From Eggerthellaceae bacterium (lineage in GTDB: Bacteria > Actinomycetota > Coriobacteriia > Coriobacteriales > Eggerthellaceae), in the NCBI GenBank assembly GCA_017459925.1, contig JAFUCC010000062.1, forward strand, positions 1-54,083: DNA of 54,083 bases, in the 5' to 3' direction. Under the pieces are notes generated by a model. It had not been told where the DNA came from, ran no database searches, and saw nothing but the letters and a program-made list of their open reading frames with translations. Made by a program: the position numbers and the translations under genes. This document shows, piece by piece, positions 9,840 to 21,500 of the stretch. Positions within the stretch are counted from its first letter, which is position 1, and each line of letters opens with the position of its first letter.

Positions 9840-10434
9840 GTCTAGCTCCTCTCACTGCTTTCAACATCTTTCCCGGGTCCTTCTTTCCGTTGGTCTCCAA
9901 GCCGCTGCTTATGTCGACCGCGTACGGGTGCAGGCGCGCGATGGCTTGGGGGATGGTTTCAGGCGTAAGGCCGCCGGCTAGGAAATAGGGACGTTCGAAT
10001 CCTTCGAGCAAATCCCAGTCGAATGGCTTGCCCGTGCCCTGGCCGTTGTCGAGCAACACGAAATCGGCGCTCGACGCGCAGGCGGCCTTCAGGTCGGCGG
10101 GCGTGCGGATCTTGAATGCCTTGACAATGCGGGCGCCCGTCAGGCTTCTCAGCTTGGCGATGTAGGCCTCGTCTTCGTCGCCGTGCAGTTGAACGGCGAA
10201 CAGCGGACAATCATGTGCGATGGCGGCTACGTCCTCGGGCGCTTCGTCCACGAATACGCCGACAGGTTCGATGCCGGCGTCGAGCCGGCTGCTCAGGCTG
10301 CGGGCCTGCTCCCGCGTTACGCTGCGGTGCGATTTCGGGAAGTCGATGACGAAGCCGCAGAAATCGGGGTGGGCGGCGTTCACGGCCTCGATGTCTTCGG
10401 GGCTGAACATCCCGCAGCATTTGATCATCGTCAT
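9832..10434 (-). CDS. trpF: Phosphoribosylanthranilate isomerase
   Basis: 200 residues, a single TIM barrel that isomerises N-(5-phosphoribosyl)anthranilate. The general-base cysteine lies in IKCCGM at the N-terminus, the general acid Asp in [10 protein letters not shown], and the phosphate site in [10 protein letters not shown] and VDISSGLE. The start ATG at 10434 overlaps the trpC stop in an ATGA arrangement with GGAGG upstream. trpF is separate from trpC here, unlike the enterobacterial fusion. Confidence 0.95.
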
Positions 10435-11216
10435 CGCGCACCTCCGCGCAGCTCGTCGAGCATGGCGCGCTTGTCCGGCGCGCGCATGAGCGTCTCGCCG
10501 ATGAGCACCGCGTTCACGTCGTGCTTCGCCAGAAGCGCTATGTCGTCGGCGGTCTGGATACCCGATTCCGTGACGAACAGCACGCTGGGCGGCACCTTGC
10601 CGCGCAGGCGGATGGAGTTTTCGAAGTCGATGGTGAAATCCGCCAAGTTGCGGTTGTTCACGCCGATGATGCGCGCACCGCTCGCCACGGCTTGCGCCAC
10701 CTCTGCGTCGTCATGCGCCTCTACGAGCGCGTCCAGGCCGATTTCGGCGCAAGTGCCCAGATAGGCTGTTAGCGTGTCCGCGTCGAGCAGCGCGCAGATG
10801 AGCAGCACCGCCGATGCGCCCAGTGCTTTCGCCTGGTAGATCATGTACTCGTCGACTACGAAGTCTTTGCGCAGCACGGGGACGTCCACAGCTTCGGCTA
10901 CCTCGCGCAGGTAATCGTCGCGTCCCAGGAAGCGCGTCGGCTCGGTCAGGACCGAGATAGCGGCCGCGCCCGCCGCCTCGTAGTCGAGCGCAATCGCCAC
11001 GGGGTAGAAGTCGGGCGCGATGAGCCCCTTCGAAGGCGACGCCTTCTTGCACTCGCAGATGAAGCCCATGTCCGGAAGGGCCAGCGCATCGTAGAACGAT
11101 GGGGGCTCAGGCGCGCTCATGGCCAGCGCCCTCATCTCGTCGAGCGGAATGCGCTCTTTATCGGCCGCCACGCGCGCCCGCGCTGCGTCGGCGAGTTCTT
11201 CCAAAATCGATGCCAT
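10431..11216 (-). CDS. trpC: Indole-3-glycerol phosphate synthase
   Basis: 261 residues. It closes the indole ring with loss of CO2. Key elements: ICECKKASPSKG near residue 53 with the catalytic Glu and Lys, VLRKDFVVDEYMIYQA near 114 with the second Lys, LVEAHDD, IIGVNNRNL and VTESGI. Start at 11216 lies nine bases after the trpD stop region. Standalone rather than fused to trpF. Confidence 0.96.
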   Translation of the reverse strand: MASILEELADAARARVAADKERIPLDEMRALAMSAPEPPSFYDALALPDMGFICECKKASPSKGLIAPDFYPVAIALDYEAAGAAAISVLTEPTRFLGRDDYLREVAEAVDVPVLRKDFVVDEYMIYQAKALGASAVLLICALLDADTLTAYLGTCAEIGLDALVEAHDDAEVAQAVASGARIIGVNNRNLADFTIDFENSIRLRGKVPPSVLFVTESGIQTADDIALLAKHDVNAVLIGETLMRAPDKRAMLDELRGGAR

Positions 11217-11225
11217 GTTAGGTTC

Positions 11226-12248
11226 CTATTCGTTGCTCGCGGCGATGTAGGCTTCCATCGTGCGCTTGGCGGCGCCCGAGTCGATGGTCTGGGCGGCCAG
11301 CGCAACGCCGTCGGCGATCGTTTCAGCCGCACCCGCTACGAACAGGGCCGCTCCTGCGTTCAGCAGCACGATGTCGCGCTTGGGGCCGCGCTCGGCGCCG
11401 CTCAGGATGTCGCGCGTGATCTGCGCGTTCTCCTCGGCTGTGCCGCCCACGACGTCCGCTTTCTCGCAGCGCGCAAGGCCGAAGTCCTCGGGCGCGATGA
11501 CGCTCGTGCGATAGTACCCGTCGCGCAGCTCGCAGATGGTCGTCGGCGCCGAGCACGAGATCTCGTCCATGCGGTCCTGGCCGTGCACTACGAGCGCACG
11601 CGACACGCCCAGGTTGGCAAGCACCTTCGCCAGCGGCTCGACCAGGTACTCGTCGTACACGCCGAGCAGGAAGTACTCGGGGCTCGCCGGATTGGTCAAC
11701 GGCCCTAAGATGTTGAACACGGTGCGGAAGCCCAGTTCCTTGCGGATGGGCCCGACGTACTTCATGGCCGGGTGGTACTTCTGCGCGAAGAAGAAGCACA
11801 TGCCCACATCGTCGAGCAGCTGGCGAGCCTTGTCGGGGCCTTGGTCGATGTTGACGCCCAGCGCCTCCTGGCAATCGGCGGTGCCGCTTTTCGACGATGC
11901 CGCGCGGTTGCCGTGCTTGGCCACTTTCACGCCTGCAGCCGCTATGACGAACGCCGCGGTCGTCGAGATGTTGAACGTGTTGGAGCGGTCGCCGCCCGTG
12001 CCCACGATTTCGAGCACTTTGCAGTCGGGATGTTCAACGGGCACGGCCAGCTCGCGCATGGCCGCCGCGCAGGCTGCGATCTCGTCGATGGTCTCGGCTT
12101 TGGTCGACTTGGTCGAGAGCGCCGCCAGAAATGCGGCGTTTTGCGTGGCCGACGTCTCGCCGCTCATGATCTCGCGCATGACTGCGTATGCTTCGTCGTA
12201 CGACAAATCGTCTTTCATCACGATCTTCTCGATTGCTTCTTTAATCAT
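11226..12248 (-). CDS. trpD: Anthranilate phosphoribosyltransferase
   Basis: 340 residues. It transfers phosphoribose from PRPP to anthranilate. The PRPP loop [14 protein letters not shown] and [21 protein letters not shown] are intact, as is the GPLTNPASP segment. I chose the ATG at 12248, with GGAGA eight bases upstream, over a TTG at 12263. It overlaps the trpG end by eight bases. trpD and trpG are separate proteins here. Confidence 0.95.
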   Translation of the reverse strand: MIKEAIEKIVMKDDLSYDEAYAVMREIMSGETSATQNAAFLAALSTKSTKAETIDEIAACAAAMRELAVPVEHPDCKVLEIVGTGGDRSNTFNISTTAAFVIAAAGVKVAKHGNRAASSKSGTADCQEALGVNIDQGPDKARQLLDDVGMCFFFAQKYHPAMKYVGPIRKELGFRTVFNILGPLTNPASPEYFLLGVYDEYLVEPLAKVLANLGVSRALVVHGQDRMDEISCSAPTTICELRDGYYRTSVIAPEDFGLARCEKADVVGGTAEENAQITRDILSGAERGPKRDIVLLNAGAALFVAGAAETIADGVALAAQTIDSGAAKRTMEAYIAASNE

Positions 12249-12825
12249 TTCTCCGGTCTCCAATCTGCAGGAAGTTCTTCAACATCGTCTTACCGTCGGG
12301 GGTCATGATCGACTCGGGGTGAAACTGCACGCCGAACGTGGGATGCTCGGCGTGTTGCACGGCCATGACCTCGCCGTCGGGGGCTCGTGCGACCACGCGC
12401 AGGCATGTGGGCAGCGTCTTCTCATCGGCGGCGAGCGAGTGGTAGCGCGCCACGGCCGCTTCTGCTGGAAGGTCCGAGAAGAGGGGGCATTGCGCGCTCA
12501 GCGTCACCAGCGACTGCTTGCCGTGCATGAGCTCGCGCGCATGCACGATTCGTCCGCCATATGCCTCGCAGATGGCCTGATGTCCCAGGCATACGCCCAG
12601 GATGGGAGCGGCGCCCGACAGCTCGCGCACGATGCTTATGCAATTGCCCGCATCGGCAGGGTAGCCGGGGCCGGGGCTTATGACGATGTGGCTCGGCGCG
12701 AGTTCAAGCACCCCTGCGGCATCAACCGCGTCGTTGCGCACCACGCGGATGTCGGGCTGAAGCTCGCCGAGGTACTGGTACAAGTTGTACGAGAAGCTGT
12801 CATAGTTGTCGATGAGCAGGATCAT
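12241..12825 (-). CDS. trpG: Anthranilate synthase glutamine amidotransferase subunit
   Basis: 194 residues. Supplies ammonia to TrpE from glutamine. Class I amidotransferase triad: nucleophile Cys in [10 protein letters not shown], His and Glu in [10 protein letters not shown], and the oxyanion GPGYP. The family-typical start [14 protein letters not shown] is at 12825, where ATGA overlaps the trpE stop by four bases; a longer in-frame extension would run into trpE. It may also serve para-aminobenzoate synthesis, since no pabA is nearby. Confidence 0.95.
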   Translation of the reverse strand: MILLIDNYDSFSYNLYQYLGELQPDIRVVRNDAVDAAGVLELAPSHIVISPGPGYPADAGNCISIVRELSGAAPILGVCLGHQAICEAYGGRIVHARELMHGKQSLVTLSAQCPLFSDLPAEAAVARYHSLAADEKTLPTCLRVVARAPDGEVMAVQHAEHPTFGVQFHPESIMTPDGKTMLKNFLQIGDRRND

Positions 12826-14285
12826 TCGAGGCCCCCTTCCGCCAAATCGAGCGCGTCGAGCACCGCCTGGGCTTTGTTCATGCATTCGCGGTTCTCGCTT
12901 TCGGGGACGCTGTCGGCGACGATGCCCGCGCCCGACCGCACGAACACGCGGCCGTTTCGCTTGAACGCCAGGCGTATGGCGATGCAGGTGTCCATGTTGC
13001 CCGCCAAGTCGATGTAGCCGATGGCGCCGCCGTAGATGCCGCGCTTGCAGTCTTCCAGGTCGTTGATGATTTGCGCCGCGCGAATCTTGGGCGCACCAGA
13101 GAGCGTGCCGGCGGGAAGCACCGATGCCAGCGCGTCGAGCGCGTCCTTGTCGGGGCGGATCTGACCGCGCACCGTCGAGCCGATGTGCATGACGTGGCTA
13201 AACTTCAGCACCTCGTGGTAGCTTTCCAGTTGCACGCTGCCGAACTCGCTGATGCGGCCCAGGTCGTTGCGGCCCAAGTCGACCAGCATGTTGTGCTCGG
13301 CGAGCTCTTTCTCGTCGGCAAGCAGGTTCTCTTCGAGCGCTGCGTCTTCAGCTTCCGTCGCACCGCGCGGGCGGGTGCCGGCGAGCGGGAACGTGTGCAG
13401 CACGCCGTCTTTCAGCTGCACGAGCGTTTCCGGCGAAGCGCCTGCCAGCTCGATGTCGGCCGAGCTGAAGTAGAACATGTACGGTGAGGGATTCGTCGCG
13501 CGCAGGACTCGGTACGTGTCGAGCAGGCTTCCCTCGAAGTCGGCGTCGAGGCGGTTGGAGAGCACCACTTGGAAGATGTCGCCTTCGCGGATGTGCTCCT
13601 GCGCGCGGCGCACGATGTCGCAGTACCCTTCGTCGTCGAACAGGCGGCGGAACCCGCTCGTGCGCTTGCCGAACGTCGAGACGACCGGCATGCCCGTGCG
13701 GATGAGTTCGGAGAGCTTGCGTAGCGTTCGGTCGGCGGCGGCATACGACGCGTCCAGGTCGCCGACGTCGACGTTGTCGATGAGCACGATCTTCTGGCGG
13801 TAATTGTCGAAGGCGATGACCTGTTCGAAAAGCATCAAGTCCACGTCGTTAAAGCCCTCGTCGTCGCGCGCGTCGAGGTTGAGTGTGGGTTCGGCGTACT
13901 TCAGGAAGTCGTACGAGAAGTAGCCCACGAGGCCCCCAGCGAACGGCGGAAGCTCGGGCAGCCGCGCTGCGCGGTAGGCCGCCAGCAGCTCGCGGATCGA
14001 CTGCACGGGGTCGTCTGCGGGCGTCTCTTCGCCGTCGATTTTCAGCACGCCATCGCGCACGGTCACTTCCACGCTCGGGTCGTAGCCCAAAAAGGTGTAG
14101 CGCCCCCAGCTTTGCTGAGGTTCGGCTGATTCCAGCATGTAGCAGTGGTCGGAAACGCCTTGCAGGATGCGCATCACCTCGATGGGTGTGCGCACATCCG
14201 AGTAGATTTCCGTGTACACCGGCACGCGGCGGAAATCGCCCGACGCCGCAAGTTCGCGGACCTCTTCCAAGCTCGGCTTCAGCAT
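12822..14285 (-). CDS. trpE: Anthranilate synthase component I
   Basis: 487 residues; converts chorismate plus ammonia to anthranilate. The C-terminal chorismate-binding domain has PLAGTRPRGA, LVDLGRNDLGR, and PAGTLSGAPKIRA. The N-terminal part contains LLESAEPQQSWGRYTF, close to the LLES motif that binds feedback-inhibiting tryptophan. GAAGGAGGG lies just upstream of the ATG at 14285. First gene of the trp operon, directly behind the T-box leader and its terminator. Confidence 0.96.
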   Translation of the reverse strand: MLKPSLEEVRELAASGDFRRVPVYTEIYSDVRTPIEVMRILQGVSDHCYMLESAEPQQSWGRYTFLGYDPSVEVTVRDGVLKIDGEETPADDPVQSIRELLAAYRAARLPELPPFAGGLVGYFSYDFLKYAEPTLNLDARDDEGFNDVDLMLFEQVIAFDNYRQKIVLIDNVDVGDLDASYAAADRTLRKLSELIRTGMPVVSTFGKRTSGFRRLFDDEGYCDIVRRAQEHIREGDIFQVVLSNRLDADFEGSLLDTYRVLRATNPSPYMFYFSSADIELAGASPETLVQLKDGVLHTFPLAGTRPRGATEAEDAALEENLLADEKELAEHNMLVDLGRNDLGRISEFGSVQLESYHEVLKFSHVMHIGSTVRGQIRPDKDALDALASVLPAGTLSGAPKIRAAQIINDLEDCKRGIYGGAIGYIDLAGNMDTCIAIRLAFKRNGRVFVRSGAGIVADSVPESENRECMNKAQAVLDALDLAEGGLE

Positions 14286-14315
14286 GTGCCCTCCTTCTTC
14301 GTTTCCGAGGGCGAC

Positions 14316-14355
14316 AAAAAAGCCCGCCCTCGATCCTTTCGGTTCAAGGACGGGC
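14316..14355 (-). terminator. T-box-controlled intrinsic terminator
   Basis: Arms GCCCGTCCTTGAACC and its partner pair with G-U steps around a GAAA loop, followed by six T residues on the minus strand. Its left arm competes with the T-box antiterminator. Confidence 0.9.
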
Positions 14356-14605
14356 TTCGAAATTCGAGGCTCGCGGTGCCACCTTGATTCACGGGAGCGA
14401 CCCGTGCGCTTGCGGAGGTCCAACAACCTCCCGGCAACTGACGTATGCCCACACGTCGCAGCCTACCGGTTTCCCGTTCGGTGCGCCCTCGGCGGTCCAC
14501 TCGACGTCTCGCATCTCGTTCCGGCTTCCACCATCCCGGACTCGCTGTGCGCGCGCTTACGCCTACTTCTCCGCGTCGACGGTTTGCATCAGCTTTCGCT
14601 GATTG
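14316..14605 (-). ncRNA. T-box leader (tRNA-Trp sensing) of the trp operon
   Basis: On the minus strand the leader has the conserved T-box core AAGGTGGCACCGCG (14372-14385) followed by an intrinsic terminator (14316-14355, GCCCG stem, GAAA loop, T-run). Stem I upstream contains a UGG followed by A at 14497-14499, matching a Trp specifier codon. Uncharged tRNA-Trp would stabilise the antiterminator and turn the operon on. The class is firm; the specifier position is from pattern only. Confidence 0.9.
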
Positions 14606-14611
14606 ATGGCA

Positions 14612-14640
14612 ACTATAGTCGTGTTTTCGCGTTCGCGCAA
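14612..14640 (-). promoter_or_regulatory. trp operon promoter
   Basis: Minus strand: TTGCGC (14640-14635), 17-base spacer, TATAGT (14617-14612). A good sigma-70-type promoter placed just upstream of T-box stem I. Confidence 0.7.
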
Positions 14641-14652
14641 GACCCTTTTTGC

Positions 14653-14681
14653 GAACCAAAGAGAAGACTCCTCTTTGGTTC
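14653..14681. repeat. 29-bp palindrome, GAACCAAAAGGGAG family (variant copy 3)
   Basis: Variant with 11-bp arms GAACCAAAGAG around a 7-base centre. It lies 9 bp past the pyrG stop and upstream of the trp promoter, so it could end the pyrG transcript. Confidence 0.8.
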
Positions 14682-14689
14682 ACGGCATG

Positions 14690-16471
<1,782 letters not shown>

Positions 16472-16512
16472 ATTCCAGTCGCACAATGTCGGTCGATTGG
16501 AAAGGGGCATGC

Positions 16513-18393
16513 ATGTGCGGCATATGCGGGTTCACGGGCGGCGATGGTGGCGCCGGCGACCAGGCGACATTGAAGGCGATGTGCGACGTTATCGCCCACC
16601 GCGGGCCCGACGGCGAAGGGCGCTATTTCACCGAGGGCATCGCGCTCGGGCATAGGCGCTTGTCGCTGATCGACTTGCAGGGCGGTGCGCAGCCCATGGT
16701 CCGCGCAGGAGATGATGGGGAAGAGTGGGCCATCGTCTTCAACGGCGAGATCTACAACTACCGCGAGCTTCGCGAAGAGCTCCGCGCCGAGGGTTACGCG
16801 TTCGCCACCGATTCCGACACCGAGGTGCTGCTCGTCGGCTACATCGCGTGGCGCGAGGAAGTGCTGCAGCGCGTGCGCGGCATGTTCGCGTTCGCCATTT
16901 ACAACACGCTTTTGCGCGAGCTGTTCTGCGCGCGCGACTTCTTCGGCATCAAGCCGTTCTATTACACGGTGCAAAACGGCCAGTTCGTCTTCGCATCGGA
17001 AATCAAGGCGATCCTCGAGCATCCCGCGTACAAGCGCGAGCTCAACGAGGAAGCGCTCGCCCAGTACCTGTGCTTTCAGTTCTCGGCGCTTCCCGAGACG
17101 TTCTTCAAGGGCGTGTTCAAGCTGCCGCAAGGGCATTTCATGCGGGTTCATGGCGATGGCTCTGTCGAAGTGGAGCGCTACTGGAAGCCGACCTACGCTT
17201 TCGACGGCGAGCGCACGTATGAAGAGGCGGTTGACGCGATTGACGCGGCCATGCGCGAGTCGGTCCGCTACCACAACGTCGCCGACGTCGAGGTAGGGTC
17301 GTTTCTCTCGAGCGGCATCGACTCGAGCTACTTGGCCGCATGTCTTGCGAAGGAGAACCCGGACATCAAGACGTTCACCGTCGGATTCGCCGAGTACCAG
17401 GGCGAACGCGACGAGGTGAGCTGGGCGCGCGAGCTGGCTGACACGCTCGGCGTGGAAAACGATTCGGCGCACATTGGCGAAGACGAGTATTGGGACGCGC
17501 TGCCGCTCGTGCAGTGGCACATGGACGAACCGTCGGCTGACCCATCGGCGGTGGCGCTGTATTTCGTGGACAAGCTGGCCGCGAAGCGGGTGAAGGCCGT
17601 GCTGTCGGGCGAAGGCGCAGACGAGTTCTTCGGCGGCTACCGCGTGTACCAGGCGCCGCTTGCGAGCGAACGGGCCGCGCATGTGCCCAAGCCGCTGCTG
17701 CGGGCGGGTTCCAAGGTCCTGCATGCGGCGCATGCCCGCGGGGCGAACTACCTCGAGCGCGCGTCCGAGACGGTCGAGGACTGGTACTACACCAATGCGA
17801 ACGGCGTCGCGTTTTCTTTGGAGGAACGTTCGCGCATCCTGTCTGACGATTTGCGGGCGCGCCTTGAAGGCGTTCCGACGCCCCAGCAGCTGACGGCGCC
17901 CGTGTACGCTGAAGTCTCCGGATACGATGAGGTCACGCGCATGCAGCATCTTGACCTGTCGTTCTGGCTGGTCGGCGATATCCTGCTGAAGACCGACAAG
18001 ATGGCGATGGCGCATTCTCTCGAGTCCCGCGTGCCGTTCCTCGACCGCGAGGTGTTCGCGCTGGCGTCGACCATTCCCGTTTCGCAGAAGGTCACCGGCA
18101 AGCAGACGAAAGTCGCGCTGCGCGAGGCTGCCGAGCGCGCCATCCCTCACGATTGGGCCCAGAAGGAGAAGCTGGGCTTTCCCGTTCCCGTGGCAAGTTG
18201 GCTTCGCGAAGAGCGTCGTTATGCGCAGGTGCGCGCCAAGTTCGAAAGCGAGCATGCGCGGCGGTTCTTCGACACGGGCGAGTTGGTCCGCCTGCTCGAT
18301 GAGCATAGGCAAGGCAAGGCCGACAACTCGCGCCGCATCTGGATCGTGTACTCGTTTCTGCTGTGGTACCGGGTGTATTTCGTGAATGAGTAG
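16513..18393 (+). CDS. asnB: Asparagine synthase (glutamine-hydrolysing)
   Basis: 626 residues. Class II amidotransferase plus synthetase: Cys2 in MCGICGFTGG is the nucleophile and fixes the start at 16513, with AAAGGGG upstream. Other motifs are IAHRGPDG, VFNGEIYNY and the PP-loop SFLSSGIDSSYLAA that activates aspartate with ATP. Length fits the Bacillus AsnB type. The last two codons and TAG stop (AAT GAG TAG) are the first bases of a 31-bp palindromic element, so the present C-terminus was set by that insertion. Upstream GlnR-like boxes suggest nitrogen control. Confidence 0.93.
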   Translation: MCGICGFTGGDGGAGDQATLKAMCDVIAHRGPDGEGRYFTEGIALGHRRLSLIDLQGGAQPMVRAGDDGEEWAIVFNGEIYNYRELREELRAEGYAFATDSDTEVLLVGYIAWREEVLQRVRGMFAFAIYNTLLRELFCARDFFGIKPFYYTVQNGQFVFASEIKAILEHPAYKRELNEEALAQYLCFQFSALPETFFKGVFKLPQGHFMRVHGDGSVEVERYWKPTYAFDGERTYEEAVDAIDAAMRESVRYHNVADVEVGSFLSSGIDSSYLAACLAKENPDIKTFTVGFAEYQGERDEVSWARELADTLGVENDSAHIGEDEYWDALPLVQWHMDEPSADPSAVALYFVDKLAAKRVKAVLSGEGADEFFGGYRVYQAPLASERAAHVPKPLLRAGSKVLHAAHARGANYLERASETVEDWYYTNANGVAFSLEERSRILSDDLRARLEGVPTPQQLTAPVYAEVSGYDEVTRMQHLDLSFWLVGDILLKTDKMAMAHSLESRVPFLDREVFALASTIPVSQKVTGKQTKVALREAAERAIPHDWAQKEKLGFPVPVASWLREERRYAQVRAKFESEHARRFFDTGELVRLLDEHRQGKADNSRRIWIVYSFLLWYRVYFVNE

Positions 18394-18415
18394 CAGGAAC
18401 GTCCTGCTACTCATT
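18385..18415. repeat. 31-bp palindromic unit (AATGAGTAGCAGGA family), solo, provides asnB stop
   Basis: Arms AATGAGTAGCAGGA and its complement around ACG. This is the only unpaired copy among seven loci. Its first nine bases encode Asn-Glu-stop of asnB. Confidence 0.9.
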
Positions 18416-18419
18416 TGAT

Positions 18420-18457
18420 TTAACGCAAACGAAACTCAGGCGAAACGGCGCCGACAC
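18420..18457 (+). promoter_or_regulatory. GlnR-like box array upstream of gltB
   Basis: TTAAC-N6-GAAAC-N6-GAAAC-N6-GACAC starting at 18420, 18431, 18442 and 18453: four boxes in strict 11-bp phase, ending 44 bases before the gltB start. Confidence 0.65.
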
Positions 18458-18501
18458 GTTTGTTTCCTAGACTTCTGCTATTACCTAGGTTAGGGGGTAC
18501 T

Positions 18502-21500
18502 ATGGCAAGTCAGGGGCTTTACCGTCCTGAGTTCGAGCATGACGCGTGCGGAATCGGCGCGCTCGCTCATCTGAAGGGCAGGCGGTCGCACCAGATGATC
18601 GACGACGCGTTGTCCGTGCTCGTGAACCTCGAGCACCGCGGCGGCGTCGGGCTCGAGAAGAATACGGGCGACGGCGCCGGCATCCTGTTCCAGGTTCCGC
18701 ACCGCTTCTTCCGCAAGGAAGCGCAGAAATACGGGCACCTGCTTCCCGATGAGGGCGATTACGGCGTTGCGATGCTGTTCTTGCCGACCGACGCCGAAGG
18801 CGTGGCTGCCGGCATGCGCATCTTCGAGGAAGGGTGCGCGCGGTGCGGCGTGCCCCTGCTGTTCTGGCGCGACGTGCCGACCGACCCGCATGACCTGGGA
18901 AGCACCGCTCGTGCGTGCATGCCCACGATCAAGCAGGCGTTCTTGGGCCGTCCCGACGACGTGTCGGCGGGCGAGCAGTTCGAGCGGCGCCTGTACATCT
19001 GCCGCCGCAGCATCGAGAAAGCCGCGAAGTGCGCGCCGGAGCTGGCGGGCAAGATCTTCTACGCGTGCTCGATGAGCTCGCGGACCATCGTGTACAAGGG
19101 CATGCTCGTCTCCACGCAGATGCGCCGCTTCTTCTGCGACCTCGACGACGCGTCCACCGAGACGGCGGTCGCGCTCGTGCATTCGCGGTACTCCACGAAC
19201 ACGACGCCGAGTTGGGAGCGCGCGCACCCCAACCGCTTCATCATCCACAACGGCGAGATCAACACGCTGCGCTGCAACGTGAATTGGACGCGCGCCCGCG
19301 AGGCCGACCTGTACTCGCCGGTCATGGGCGAGGATTTGGAAGCGGTCTTGCCGATACTGAACGGCGAGGGCTCCGACTCGGCGATGCTCGACAACGTGCT
19401 CGAGTTCGTCGCCATGAACGGGCGCAGCCTGCCGCGCGCGGTCTCGATGCTTCTGCCCGAGCCGTGGGACCATAACGACGCGCTTTCCGACAAGCGCCGC
19501 GCGTGGGACGCGTACCAGTCGATGCTCACCGAGGCCTGGGACGGGCCGGCGGCCATCGCGTTTTCGGATGGCATCGTGACCGGCGCGACCATCGACCGCA
19601 ACGGCTTGCGCCCGGCGCGCTATTACGTGACCAACGACGACAGGCTCATCCTGTCGAGCGAGGTCGGCGTGCTCGACGTCGACTCGACGAGCATCCTCAT
19701 TTCGGGAAGCCTTGGCCCGGGGCAGATGCTGCTCGTCGACCCGGCGCAAGGGCGCGTCCTGTTCGACGACGAGATTAAGGACGCATTCGCGAACGAGCAA
19801 CCGTACCGCAGCTGGATCGACGCCGAGATGATTCCCGTCGACGACTTGGTGGATGAGTCGGAGGACGTTCCTCCCACTCATTTTGCGAAAGGTGCTGTTG
19901 ATGCGGAGGCTCGCCAACAAAATGAGTGGGAGGAACGTCCTCCGACTCATCCTGACGACGGCATTCCCCTGTACGAGCGCCAAGCGCAGCACGGGTACTT
20001 CTACGACGACATCGAGGAGGCCATCATCCCGATGGCGCAGACCGGCGCCTCTCCGCTGGCGTCGATGGGCGCCGATACGCCGCTGGCCTGCCTGTCCGAG
20101 CACCCGCGCAGCTTCTTCGATTACTTCAACCAGCTGTTCGCCCAGGTTACGAACCCTCCCATCGACGCGCTGCGCGAGTCGTTCATCACGTCGACGCTTC
20201 TGTACGTGGGAAACCACGGCAACCTGCTGGAAGACGCGCGCTCGAACTGCAGGCTCGTGCGGCTCGACACGCCGCTGCTCGACGAGGCGCATTTCACGGC
20301 GCTCGCGAACATCGCGCGGCACGGGTTCAAGTCGGTCACGCTGTCGGCGTCGTATCGAGCGAACGCCGGCGCCGATGCGTTGGAACGTGCCCTTGAAAAC
20401 CTGCGCGTGAAGGCCGCTGATGCCGTTCGCTCGGGCGCGAACATCCTCGTCATCTCCGATCGCGTTGCGGCAAACGAGGTTCCGATTCCCTCGCTTCTCG
20501 CCGTGGCGAGCGTGCATAACCACCTGCTGCGGAGCGGCCTGCGCACGAAGACCGACATCATCGTGGAAACGGGCGACGCCATCACGCCGCACGATTTCGC
20601 GTGCTTGGTCGGGTATTCCGCATCGGGAATCTTCCCGTACCTCGCTCACGACACCATCCGCTCGCTGTGCGAGCGCGGCGTGGTCGGTTGCGGCGCCGAC
20701 GAGGCCATTGCGCACTACAACCGGTCGATCGTCGCGGGCATCGTGTCGATCATGTCGAAGATGGGCATCTCGACGATGCAGGGCTACCATGCTGCCCAGA
20801 TCTTCGAGGCGGTAGGCCTTGCGCCTGCGCTCGTCGACGAGCACTTCACGCGCACGGTCAGCCGCGTGGGCGGCCTCGGCATCGCAGACGTGCAGCGCGA
20901 GTGCGACGAGCGCCACCAACAGGCGCTCGCGCAGCTTGCGTCTGCCGTCCCCGACCAGCTTCCGAGCTCGGGTATCACGTCCTGGCGGCCGCTCGGAGGC
21001 GAGGAACATCTCATCAACCCGCTCGTCGTGAACCTTCTGCAGCGCGCGGTGCGCGAAGGCGACTTCGAACTGTTCGAGCAGTACAGCCAGGCTGTTCACC
21101 AGTTGGGGCGCACGGTGGTGCTGCGCGACTTGCTCGATTTCAAGTCGGGCGAGTCCGTGCCCCTCAACGAGGTGGAACCCGCAACCGAGATCGTGAAGCG
21201 CTTCAACACGGGCGCCATGAGCTACGGGTCGATTTCGCAAGAGGCGCACGAATGCCTGGCCATCGCCATGAACCGCCTGCATGGGCGTTCGAACTCGGGC
21301 GAGGGCGGCGAGGACCCTGCGCGCGAGGTTACGCTTCCCAACGGTGATAGCAAGCGCTCGGCCATCAAGCAGATAGCGTCGGGGCGCTTCGGCGTGACGA
21401 GCCGCTACCTCATGAGCGCCGACGAGATACAGATAAAGATGGCGCAGGGCGCGAAGCCCGGCGAGGGCGGGCATCTGCCCGGTGGGAAAGTGTGGCCGTG

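Noticed and set aside
12825..12885. Longer trpG start at 12885
   Set aside because: The added residues are the end of trpE in another frame; [11 protein letters not shown] at 12825 is the family start.
19852..19951. gltB and carB as pseudogenes because of insertions
   Set aside because: Reading frames stay open, catalytic motifs are intact and insertions lie in linkers.
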